In this document: positions 1-13,600 of the stretch, piece by piece
Layout of the letters: the number at the start of each line of letters is the position of its first letter
How positions within the stretch are numbered: the first letter of the stretch is position 1
NCBI GenBank assembly: GCA_000727475.1
Contig: KL647299.1
Span: 1,346,095 to 1,410,094 of the forward strand
Length of the DNA: 64,000 bases
Origin: Sarcocystis neurona
Taxonomy: Eukaryota; Apicomplexa; Conoidasida; Eucoccidiorida; Sarcocystidae
Reading direction: 5' to 3'
Made by a program: the position numbers and the translations under genes
The notes under the pieces: generated by a model
The model's input: only the letters and a program-made list of their open reading frames with translations
Databases searched by the model: none
Told to the model about the DNA's origin: nothing

Positions 1-364
1 GTTCTGCTATACATATATATACGTGTATGTATGTGGGTAGAATAACTCGCCTGTACACCTATTTTGCTGCACCTATATAGCTACACGTATATCTACCTAT
101 CTACCTAGCCATCTACCTATCTACATATCTATATATATATATATGTGTATATCTCTCTCTACATATATGTATATGGGTAGGAAGAGTCACTAGTACAGAT
201 ATTTTGTCTTTCATACTTCTTGACGCAGACAAGTCCATTTCAAGTACGCCACGGTGGCTGTCTTCCTCGTACTTCTGCCGGTCACTTCCGTACGTACGCA
301 CAGAATCTACTTGATGTGCTTCCTTCGCATGCACACGCATATATACATACATACGTATATACAC
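1..364. repeat. TA-rich microsatellite stretch, no gene seen
   Basis: Alternating TATATA, ACATAC and CTACCTATCTAC tracts. Short open frames encode only Tyr/Ile/His/Thr simple sequence. If SDA1 exon 12 is real, this is intron 12. Confidence 0.6.
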
Positions 365-3300
365 GTCTTGGTAGCTTGCGTCCCCTTCTGCTTTCTCTCT
401 TGCCTGCGAAGTTCTTCTCTGAAAAGTGCTGCTTCTCTACTAGACAACCGGCTGGTTATTACCCTACATACGTATATACACGTACGTACATGTCTACAGA
501 CGCGCGCATGCGTAAAACGTTTATATGGGCAACAATAACAGCTTCTCGGTGAATCGGTCACGCGGGGGTGTCTGTACACTGGAGTCGTGTGTGGCTAGCT
601 ACACAGGTCGACGTACACCCAAGGAGACAAGAGGACCGAGTTGAGCGTGGGCCTCACGTATCTCCAAAAACGAATGTCTCTCTCCCGGTTCTTCATCAGT
701 TCCCCTACCTATTTTCCTTCTCTTCGCTGCTGCTGTTTCACTGCCCTCTCCTCCTGCTGCTTCTTCATCTTCGTCTTCGTCTTCTTCTTCATCTTCTTCG
801 TCTTCTTCTTCATCTTCTTCGTCTTCTTCTTCTTCGTCTTCTTCTTCTTCTTCGTCTTCGTCTTCTTCTTCTTCGTCTTCTTCTTCGTCTTCTTCTTCGT
901 CTTCGTCAGAAAGATCCGTCTCGTCTTGCTGCTGCTGCTGCAGCCGTCTGCGTGCGGCTACAAGCAGCCGCAGCTTCTCTAGCTCCTCTGCGCCAGCGAT
1001 GTCTGCTGCTGGTGAGAATTTCCCAAATTCTAGCTCAGCCACCTGCCCCCATCCACATCACCACACGCATGTACACACATATACATGTACATCTACTTAC
1101 GTAGACATATGCAAGTATGTATATCGATACATATGTGTACACATATTATATATCCAGACAGATCCATACACATACGTATGAGCGTATGTGCATGCACGTT
1201 CGCACTCCGAAGCTCAAGTCTCGCGCCGTCAGCAGCGCCAGATACACACACACAGATATATATATGTATATATGACATACAGTTAATATGCCTGTCTTGC
1301 ACATACACATTAGCCATACACATGTAAGATATATATATATATATATATGTATATCTTACACTTAATATACCTGCCTTACACAGATAGTCACAGTAGCCAT
1401 ACACATATGTATATGTATGTGCATATATATACATATGACTTACAGTTAATATGCCTGTCTCACAGACATATATATTGGCCATACACATCCATGTATACAT
1501 ATATATATGTATCTATATATACAGTGCTGCACATATATAGTTTACTATTGTATATATACAGCTATATCCTGCTTTTATATGTTACCCTCGCAGTAAATCT
1601 CTCTTTCTCTATATATACATGTGCATACATATGAGCGTAACTTCCACAGACACGTACATAACCCCTACACATACGTATGTACGTGTAAACGTATTTATAT
1701 ATGTGTAGATCTGGCAATATATACATACACATACATCCCGGTAGATGAAGCAGGTATGCACGCGTACGTAGGCAAGTGTGTGTGTGAGTGCTGTTGCTGC
1801 TGTTGTGTGTGTTGCTCTTCCTATTTCTCCTGTTTTTCTTGTTACTGCTGCAACGGCTGCTCACTGCGCTCGGGTTGCTGCTGTTGCTGCTGCTGGCCCG
1901 CGTGCTGCTACCGCTGCCACCTCGTGTCCTTTACTACGCGAGAGGGCCACCCGTCCCGCTTGTGCTGCTGCCGCTGTTGCTTGCACTTCTCCTCCCCATC
2001 TCTCCCGTCTTTTGCATCTCCGCTTCTCCTTCTTCTGCCTCTTCCTCGTCTTCTCCCTGCTGCTTTACTGCTGCACTCTCACCTGGTCCTGCTGCAGGGC
2101 CAGCGCCGCCTCCTTGCCTCTCGCCGCAGCGGGCAGCAGCTGCGGCATCACGTCTCTGTAGAGATTCATCAGGCTTCGTGCGGCTAGCAGGGTGCTCTTG
2201 CCCTTTTTCTTTTCTTTGCGGTATTCGATCAGATCTGCTAGCAACTCGGGCGTCATGCACAGGGGAGCTCGCGAACAAATCTCCGTTATCTGCGGCAGCA
2301 GCAGCAGCAGGAGCGACAACAGCGCAGCACAGGAGAAGCAGTAGCAGTGGCAGCCCAGCACGACACCCGGACGAGACGCAGCAGCAGGAGTGGCAGCAGC
2401 CGGAAGCCAGGTCGACGAGAAGCAGCGGCAGGAGTAGTGGCAGTAGAAAGCCACGTGGACGAAAAGCAGCAGCAGGAGTGGCAGCACCAGGAAGTCAGGT
2501 GGACGACCAGCAGCAGGAGCAGCAGCAGGGGGCAGCAGCAGCAGGAGTAGCAGCAGGAGGAGCAGCAGCAGCAGGAGTGGCAGCAGCAGGGAGCCACGTG
2601 TAAGTGAAGGAGCAGCAGGAGTGGCAGCAGTACGAACAACCGCCCCCATAATAGCACCAGCGGCAGGAGCGGCAGTTGCGACGGAGGCAGCACAGCGGCA
2701 CATGCGAATATAGTCGCGAGCACCTACACACAACTCATGCAGAACAGAAAAGTTAGATGTATCACATACACAAACATTTATAAATAACGACGCATGTATG
2801 GGTGTACTAATCCGCCGCTACTTACACATGTACACATATATATATGTGCATATAGGCGTACATATAATACATACATGTGTATAGACATACTCTCTATATA
2901 TCTACCTATCCGCCGGTAGATACACCGATATATATATATATATATACGGATAGCGGTGTACACACCCCTACAGGTAGAGGGAGCGCGACGTGCCTACGCA
3001 CTCGTAGATATTTGTATTTCTACGTATATAATGTATATGTCTGGTCCTACACCGACGTGTACACATACATATATATATATATATACACACACACGGCCGT
3101 ACACACATATATATGTATATTTGTACATGTCTGGTCCTATACCGAGGTGGACGTACCTATATCTATGTATGCACATACATTTATACATATATATATATAT
3201 ATATATTCGGGTCATATATCCACATATATACATACATATATGCTGGGTCCTATCTACGTGTTCACACAATAATATATATATATATACGTCAGATCCTATG

Positions 3301-6300
3301 TGCACGTATACGTATATGTATACACACACATACGCTTGGTCCTGTATATATATATATATATATATATGACACGCGTGTCTACACGCCCCGGCAGCCCTGG
3401 CTTTTTGTCACTACAGCGCTGCACGGAGGCACAACGCTGCAAACCCACGACCAATGCATCTACACTTTATGCACGTCACAACTAAATCCTTATTTTCTAT
3501 ATCCACGTAGAACTGTTTACATATATATATACATATATATACATATATATATAACACGTGTGTGTGAATAGCCATTCATATATATACACATATGTGTGTG
3601 CATATATCCAAATAAATTGAGTATAGGTCAGGTATCTACAATATTATCATTCGCTATTCATACGCGTTGAAGTTCATTTGCTGCGAGCTATGCACCTCCG
3701 CATATACTTCTCTCTTTCTTCACATACATCTCTGTGTAGCTACACGCACACGGCCCTATATATCTATACAGGTCTACACGCTCGTTCTTATACGTGTACA
3801 CACGTATACATATATATATATATATATGTAAATATCGGTTGTATACGTGTGTATGATATGTGCGTATATGCACGCATACCTATACGTGTATATACATATA
3901 TATATATACATTTGTACACGTGTATGGAATTGTGGGTATAAGTATACGTAGATATAGATGTACAAACGTATACATACATATATATATAGTGGTATATACG
4001 TATATAGCATATGTTCGTATATTTATGCACCTGCATATGTATATCCGTATACACATATACATATATATATATATATGTATATATATATATGTATCCTATA
4101 CATAGAAATATATCCATGATACATATATATATATATATATATACTAGTAGGGAACTATACAGCTGAGTAGATACGAGGAAGCGCTCTCCACGTTTGTACG
4201 CAGCAGCAGGCAACATTATCTTTCTCTGATCGGCCCACCACCACACAGAAGTATATATATATATATATACGCATGCAAGTATGTTAATAGCTACAGAAAA
4301 AGAGAGAGTTTTACGCCCACGCCTCCGTACGTGTGTATACGTGTTGGTCTGCTTGTATATGGAGCACCGCATGTACCGTATACGAATTTCGGCACCTGGC
4401 CACAAGGGCGTGTTCATATATATATATATAGAGAGAGAGAGAGACATACAAATATGCATAGATATATATATATATGAGAATGCCTACAGACGTACCTGTC
4501 GCACACATATCAAGAAGTACATTCCAACATAAACATATATACACATATATGTGTACACCTGGAGGCACGCAGCTTTGTGGAGACATACGTACACATACAA
4601 ATGCATACACACATATATATATAAATGACGCTATATTTACATACGTATATATATATGTATGTGAGGCACGTGTGTAACAAGAAGGAGGCATGGTGAGAGT
4701 TTGTCCACGTGGAAACATGCATATACACGTCTTCTCCATACGCGTGGATATACCGAGAGAAATTGGCGAAGAAGGCCAGTCACACGAAGTAAAACATACC
4801 GCGTTTAAACCGAGAGAAATGACTTCTTCAGACCGAGTTTCGTTGACAAACGTATCTGCGATATGCTTCACAAGTGGCCGTAGTTCAAGGGGAGGAACCA
4901 TCTCGTGCGCAGCGGTCGCCGTGTACGCAAGCAGCGAAGAAATGACGCGCTGCTGTGGCAGGAGGTACTTCTGTTGGAAGGGCAACGCGCCAGGGGAACA
5001 GCAACACAACGCATGCACAGGTGTATACGTTTCTGCTCAGAAACAGAGAGAATCGAAGAGAGAGAAGGCAAAGAGGAAGAGAGACGGAGACAGGGAGACA
5101 GCGAGGCGGAGGGCGGAGACAGAGACACGGAGACGGGGACGGAGACACGGAGACCGAGACAGGGAGACGGAGACAGGGAGACGGAGACAGGGAGACGGAG
5201 AGACAGGGAGACAGAGACAGGGTGAGAGAGACGGAGGCAGGGAGACAGGGAGACCATGACGGGGAGACGGAGACGGGGAGACACGTTTGCCTGCCTTTAC
5301 TTTTTTTCTCTGCTTGCCTGGGCGCCTTTTCGTGCACGTCTCCCTTCCTCCACCCGCCTCTCTATCCACTCACTCACATACACATTTACGTAGAGGTGCT
5401 GCACCCACGGACGCACAGCAGCAGCATGCGCGATCGGAGGAACAAATATATTAGACACGTCATATGCGACAGACGCATGCGCAGGTGGCTCCCTCGCGTC
5501 TCCCTCCGATAGAGCCGCAAATGTACAACCTTCTCACTCCTGTATAATATATATACGTGTGTACACGTGTGGAGACGAGACACGCATGCGTCCCATACTT
5601 ATATACGTATACGTATTTGCGTAACATTATGCACACACATATACATATACACGTAGGGAGGAGAGATTCTTGTGTATCCGATGGGTCTTAGGCGGGCAAC
5701 TATTTACGCGTATATAGTAGGTATATGTAGAAAATTCGTGTGCGTATCCAGCAGAGGTACTCGACACATGTAAACACTCCAGTGTACATATATATAAGTA
5801 TATAAATATAAATACATATATATGTAGCATATATTTATACATATATATAGATAGAGACAAAGAGAGAGCACAGGCACCCTTATCTACCGGATGAATTCCA
5901 TATGCATATATATATATATATGTATACCGTTCTCGCATTCGCATGAATACATATATATATATATATATATACATATATATCGACCAGAGGGACCCTTGTT
6001 TACCGGGTGTGTTTCACATGCATATATATATATATATAGGTTAGAATACGTGAGTACAGCGCGCAGGGGTGTGACAGACAACCACTTTGTCCTGTGCCCA
6101 CATATATAAATACTACACACACACATACAGACATACATACATACATACATGCATTCGTACGTACATATATATATGTATAAAATATATACATATAATATGT
6201 ACACGCGTATCCGGGGCAGAGACACGATTATCTGCCGGATGAGTCCCATACGCATATATACATATATATATATATGTATATACATCTGCAGCAGACGCAC

Positions 6301-9300
6301 GCTTGTTTACCGGGTAAACCTCATGTGCAGATAAACATCACTCTCTCTATATAGATAAGAATACGTGTATATAGCAGGCAGAGGTGGGGGAAGAAATATG
6401 TAAAGAGAGTGCACAAACCGATATTTGAACTGGTATATCGACGTACGTGTGCAGGGGTGTACGTACACCCCAAGTGACACAGGAGAGACGCTTTTCCCTG
6501 CAGACATCCGCTACGTATGCGTGGCCTCACACGTATAAACAGAGGCGCATACACGAATAGAGACCGCGACGCGCTGCATGCGCCGCGGTCGTGAAGATGG
6601 CGCAGTGAAGAGCACACGAGGCGGGCAAACGGCGAAAAGTCGAAAAATTATTTATTCGTCCTTCTTCAAGAAAGGCAGCGAAAGCGTGTTGCTGCTGCTG
6701 TTTCTTCGTCTGCAGACCTGCCCCGCGCGCGCGCGCGCATGTCTCGCTTTTGCCGAGGAGAGAATACACGCATGCGGGAAGAGATACACAAACGAAGACG
6801 CAGCAGACCAACAACATGCGCCACCACCTGCACGTCGTCCTCTGCAGCATAGGCTCGCCGTACTACTGACCCAAGCGAGACAACGTAGAAATTTCCCTGT
6901 CTCAATTTATGCAAGAACAAAACCCGACGACATGCTAGCAGAGACAGAGGGGGTCCTGTACAGTGCCCTTTGAGAAAGTAGAAGGGAACTTTCTTCGCTT
7001 TCACTGCAGCCGCATTCCTTTCCTTTGCCGCTATTCGTCGAAACACAAGCCATTAAACACAAGCACGTATTCCTTATATACGCTTCAAACTTGCATGCAC
7101 ACACATGTATATATGTGCAAGCATATCGTCGCCAGTATCACATGCAGCTACAACATTGTAGGGCTCTACCGACAGATACACATATCAAGTAATATACACA
7201 CATACGTAGAGCCACACATTTATATATATATATATATTTTCGTGTATATATATGTGAGTGTATAGCTTTCTACACAGATTCACATGCGCACATATATATT
7301 ATATGAATGTGTGGCCACCTACACGTAGACCCATGCGCGCATATGCCTACATATAAGTCTGCACACATCTCTGTATGTGAATTACAGCTATCTACACATA
7401 AACACATGCACACAGATATATATGTGAAGAATCTTGCGTACATATGAAAATATGTAGACCTGCTGCAGGGGATTACGAACTGACCTGCATGAAGGGGTAG
7501 AAGTTGAGCAGCAGCAGCTTGTGATGGCCGATAAGGCGGGAGAGAAGATTCAACAGGACAAGCCGTGCTGAGAAAGTGCCGCTGGACTGCTGCCTCACTC
7601 GGGCTGTGCAGCAACAGCAGCAACGTTTCACACACAGAAAGGCAAACAGGCACAAGTGCTGCGCGCGCGAGGGAGGGACAGACGTATAGACGAGGAGAAC
7701 AGTAGAAGGTGAAGAAGCAGCAGAGGCGGGCGCGAACGAGACAAAAAAGACGGAGACGCAGCAAGCTGGCGAAGACAACCTCTAGAGACGGTGGAGACGA
7801 CCAAGTAGGAGGTGGCTGCGGAGACGAGACGAGGACAGGAAGGGGACGCGAAGACGCAGAGGACGAGGGCGAAGAAGAGGATGAAAAAGTGTCCGGAGAC
7901 GACGCAGCAAAAAGACGCGCATGCGCAAGTCAAAAAAAGGAGACGAAACATGAGACCGAAGAGGCATGCACGACAGTCGAGGGGGGACGGAGACGAGACA
8001 AGACAGCTCGTCCACTACCGCAGGGCTGGTGAGAACGTGGGCAGGTATGTACGAAGTTTCTACACATATATGTCCACACTAACCAGCAGATGCTTGGCCG
8101 ACACGCGCATGCTATATACATGCGTACGCATGCGAAGGGCAGTGCGGGGCCTACGGAGCCGAAAATACTTCTCGAAGATCTGCGCGAGAACATTCAACGT
8201 GTCTGCACGTTTTTCTACACCTTCTCTACCTCTGTCCTCTTTTCCTGCTCGCTCTACACATGCATGCACATCTATTTATATACGTGTATATAAATGGGTG
8301 TATAATCATGTGCGCACATACATATATGTATACAAATGGATGCATACACATACATATAGACATACATGTACGCGTACACATATATACATAGGTATATATA
8401 TATATCAGTACGCCAAGGAGAACTGCATGCGGCACCGTGCCCTTGCTGCAGTGGGGGAGGAAGCAGAAGAATCGTCATAGAGCTCCATCTGCACGTGTAA
8501 CAAACGTGGACATATTCACCAGATGGTTGGGGAGCTCCCGACTCAGTAGCTACACAAGTCAACACATATAGGCACATAGGCATATACACATATACACACA
8601 TACGTATGTGTGTGTATATCTTATATATATACGAACATACGTACACATATATATATACGTATGCAAGTATATACCTGTATGTGGACATATACACACGCAG
8701 ACATACCTGCATACGCTCGTCCATACGTAGATACAAACGTGTATATATATACACGTCTTTTGTGGACTGCTGCCAAACAAGGCGGCAGCAAGAGAGGAAC
8801 TCGCGCGTCCGTGCCTGCTGTAAATGTGTGTATATCTCTCTTCTTCTCTTCAAAGAATTGTCCACCTTTCTCTATACTCATATACATATATATATATGTA
8901 GTCCGACACCTGTGTAGATACATGTTCGTCTGTGTACAACAGACGACGGCGCATGCACTTCCGCAGCCCCATCCGCTGGGAAAAGAGCGCGACATGCATA
9001 TCCTGAGACGTACTTCTGCAGACATACCACCACATACGTATATCAATATTTCTGTGTATCACATATATTTATATATATGTGCTGGTATGTATCTCTCTCT
9101 GTACATGTATACATATATATATACATGTACTGAGATGTATCTCTCTCTGTGTATATATGTATATGTATATACATATGTGTACTTATATGTGCTGGTATGT
9201 ATCTTTCTCTCTGTATATGTATACATATATATATATATGCACTGAGATGTATCTCTCCCTCTCTGTATATATATATATATGCTGGTATGTATCTCTCCCT

Positions 9301-10582
9301 CTCTGGATATATATATATATATATGTATGGTCGATCTTACAGAAGAGTTTTTCTGCGAGAGCCTGAGGATCGTAAAGAGAATCGATAATCGTCGCAGACG
9401 CAACAATCGCGCCCTGCTGTTGGTGCTGCTCCACGCGTTGCTGCTTCCTTCCTATCCGTTTCTGCATGTCCGCCGCAGGGACACAGCAGTTACAACGACA
9501 GCAGCAGCAGCCACAGCGACAGCAGCAGGAGCTATGGCTAGAGCTGCAGCTACAGCTAGGCGAGCAGCTACAGTCGAGTTGCAGCAAGTACGGCAGCAGC
9601 ACGGCCTGCAGCAGCAGCCGGTATAGCAGCAGATCCCGCAGGACGGAGCTAGCAGTCGCAGCAGCGGCAGCGGAGGGGGACAAATCCTCCGTGAGAGCAG
9701 AGGCAGCAGTGGGAGAGCGATGAGAAACGTTGTGATGTAGCACAAGCAGCAGCTGCAGAACGACAGCAACCGCTCCAAGACGCAGCAGCAGCAGCGGCCG
9801 ACGCGATCTCTGCTGAAGCAGGAGAAGGAGGCCATCACGCAACAGCAACGACAGCAGCAGAAGCACGCACGACGCCCGCAGCGGCTAATGCACCGGGAAA
9901 CACTCCTGGCAGCGGGAGCAGCTGGCAGCTCCCAGCAACAACAACAGCAACACGTGCAGCAGCAACAGCAGTCGGGCGCGTGAAGCAGCTGCAGCCGAGC
10001 AGAGACGACCGCAGCGCAGCAGCCGCAGCAGGGTGGGTGCATATTAGAGCAGCAGCATCATCACACAGCACTTCAATGAAGTGTCTGCGGCTCAAAAACG
10101 AACGCCTTGCACGCCGGACGCAGGAACGATTTCTGCGGCAGCGGTAGCGGGGAAGAAGTCGAGAGCAGCAGCCGCAGCAGCAGGAACGAATTTTAGGGCA
10201 CCTGCCACAGCAGGACTCGGAAAGGATTCTACAGCAGCAGGCGCGGCAGGAGAGGAGAATAATTCTCCCCTCAGCAGCAGCAACAGGGCAGAACCCTCGA
10301 GCAGCAGCAGCGGAAAACGAGAGACCCAGTCGCAGCAGCAGAAATGTAGCAGCAGCACACCTTGCCGAACGTCCGCGGCAGCAGCAGCGCGAGACGGTAA
10401 CGAGCACTGCAGCGGTGGCAAGAAGACTTCTATCGTCGCGCCAGCCTCTCCACGCGCGTGTGTCTGCTCTTATTGCTACACACACACGCAGATTGCTGCT
10501 CACATATACATGTATATGTATATATATATAAATATACAGAGAGTTCCCTGACGAGTACATGTAAATATATATATATAGATAG

Positions 10583-10617
<35 letters not shown>

Positions 10618-13600
10618 TAGAGATAGAGAGAGTTCCCTGAGGAGTACATATATAACGAGAGAAGATTCCCTGCGAAATGTGTGTACATACATATATATAT
10701 ATATATATATAAATGTGTAGAGTGGTAGAGGTATATCCGCGTAGGCATACGTGTTGATAAAAAATAAAACAACGTGCATGTGCACGCACGTGTTAAGCAA
10801 AAGAAAAGGAGTTGCGCGGTTTCAGTAGACGCTTGTCTATGTCATCAATACTGTGCTAGAATAGATATATATATATATATATGTACGTATCAAAGGTTTT
10901 ACGTGCACAAAGTGAAGCAGTATATTATATATATATATATATACCCCCTTACGTGAGAGTATTTGCAGAATCCCCACGCGTACGCATACCACTCCATAGG
11001 TCTAAAACATATATACATCTCTGTACATATGTAGAGATACATACAGGCATATATACAACGCAGTATACATATATATATATATATACAAGTATATAAAAAG
11101 CAGTATGTACATACGCAGAGACATATACAGGAATATATACAAAGCAGTGTATGTACATATATATATATATATATATAGGGTAGTACGTATACAGCCGGAG
11201 AGATGGAGAAACATGACGCCTATGGACACAGAATTACGATACACATATATATATGTATCTATATATATGTACATATGCAGGGGGTGTATGGAGACTAGCG
11301 AGAGACACGGCAGTGTATAAGTAATATACGTGAGAGAAAGTATATATATACATATATAGTTATATGCTACAAGTACCAGGTGTTGGTACGTGGGGATGAG
11401 TACCTGCGCTTGCTTGAGCTTGCGTTTGGCAGCAGCAGATTTTTTGCTGATTCCTGCCTTTTTCTTGAGGAGCTGCTTCGATTCTTCAGCAGCAACAGCA
11501 GCACCGACAGCAGACGCGTCTTCCTCCTCTTCTCCTCCTTCTGTTTCTGCTCTCCCCAAACGAGCCGCTGCCTCCTGCGCTCGCCATCAATACAGCAAAA
11601 AAGGGAGACACAGAGAGAGAGAAAGGAAAGTTGCCGTACGACAAAAACGACGAAACAGCAGGGAGAGCCGCGCACGCGCGAGAGAGCACCAAAAGCAGCA
11701 GCAGGTTCACGCGAGGAAGAGCAGGGTCTCCGCAGCACTACCGCCGCTGCTCGAGTTCTGCTGCAAGTCCAGCAGCAGCAACGACCGAACGGGGACTCCG
11801 CTGCACGTGACCGAGCAGCAGCAGCAGCACCAGCAGCAACGTACACATCCACCTTAGGGGAAACAGAAACATGCAGCAGTAACGGCAGTAGCAGCAGCGA
11901 CCGCAGCAGCAGCAGCAGCCGGAGCAGCCGCCGTTGCCGTCTAGTAGCAACAGAAGCGATACGTGTCTCCACACATGCGTCACGTATATGTGGGTGAATA
12001 CATATAAGAAAATACACACATATGTATGGACGAGAGTTCACCTGGAAATACATGCACGTTGATGTGGATGAGGGCTGGTGTGTACGTGGACAGGTGCATA
12101 CAATACATCTACATATAGACCACGATGCATGCAAATGATTTCTCTACATACAAGTTGCGCACCTACTATACACATATTTGTCTGCACAGAACGCAAAGAA
12201 ACGCAGAGAGAGAGAGCGAGACTGTAAACATGTATATATATAAACATGGAGAGACCGTGTATATACTGTATACACCTATATACACATATATGAAGATATA
12301 CATATATTTACATATATATATATATACGTGCCTGTATCAAAGGCAGATAGATGCAGAGAGAGAGACGGAGACTACATATATATAAATATACATATATACC
12401 TATACATATATACATATATATACATTTATATATATATATGTATACATATATATATATATATATGCATATATATACATGTGTGTGCGAAGTGCAAACAAAT
12501 GCGGAAATAGAGAGAGTGAGACTATACACGTATGTACACATGTATTTCTGTACGAGGTGCGGGTAAGTGCGGAGAGACAGAGGGAGACAACACATATACA
12601 TATATACATATATACATATACACACGTGTATATATATATGTCTGTATAAAGCGCAAATAAATACAGAGCGAGAGAGGGAGACTGTGTACATATATATGTA
12701 TATATTAGTATGGGAAGCTACTAGACGCGGGGAGAGAGTTGCGGCACACACATGCCAGAGTGACATGCCAATATTAGGAGACCGAGGGACAAACACAGAT
12801 CGTATGCATACACACATATGAGCAGAAAAGGCAAGTCGACTCCAGGAGAGAGAGAAATCTATGTACATATATATATATATATATGTCAGAAGCAGAGACA
12901 GAGAGATTTGGACAAACGACGTGCTGGAGAAGAAAAATGGAAAACAGAGGAAAACGACGTCCACGCGGGAAGAATGGCGCTGCAGAAGAAACGAACGTTT
13001 CACCGATACTTGCTGAATATTCGTTTTAAGTCCCCAACGCACCGCTCTCCACCTATTCCCCGCCCGACCTCGGTGAACTGCGTATACATATATATATGTG
13101 TGTGTGTCTCGCTCTCTTTATATGTATGAGCCTCCTCGTTGTGGGTGGAGGACGTGCAGAGAAAAGGCAGCTTTTGAAAATGTAGGAGAGTTCTTGGCAG
13201 GCGTCTCTTGGTGAAGGCGAGAGACTCTCACAGAGAAGCAGTCGCAGCAGGAAGAGCGCTGTTACCTGAATTTCGCCAAGAAGAAAAAGAGCAGCAGAGG
13301 TGGCTAGACGAGCGTCTGCTGCGAGCGTGCATGCAGCAACGGCGTTGACCAACTTCTGCAAGTTCTTCGCGTTCGCTGCTCCCCCCCTCCCTCCTCCTCC
13401 TCCGCCTCCTCCTCCTCCTCGTCGCTTTTTGCTGCTTCGGCTGTTCTGCACACTTGGCTGCTGCGTCTGCTTGTAGATGGCGACCAACGTCCCGAGGGCC
13501 AAGCGCGCGGCGAGGGCAGACGGCGGCTTCAGCAGCAGCCGGAAAAGCAGCGGTCCCACCACGCGCGGGAAAATCTGCGCACACCCGTAGCAGCAGCAGC

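Larger units (their letters stand above)
4971..7484 (-). repeat. SDA1 intron 8: GGAGACAGGGAGAC minisatellite and TTTACCGGGT modules
   Basis: Positions 5081-5282 are a purine-rich minisatellite built from GGAGAC and GGGAGAC units. Positions 5868-6335 carry four degenerate copies of a module centred on CTTGTTTACCGGGTGTGTTT, followed by TA-rich spacers (cores near 5880, 5995, 6228 and 6302). Positions 6560-7060 are non-repetitive but show no convincing gene; 7080-7470 is again microsatellite. Confidence 0.6.

Noticed and set aside
1788..2603. A 271-codon plus frame, Leu-rich then Ser/Gln-rich
   Set aside because: It is antisense to SDA1 exon 10, whose family match is unambiguous, and the rest is CTG/CAG repeat translation.
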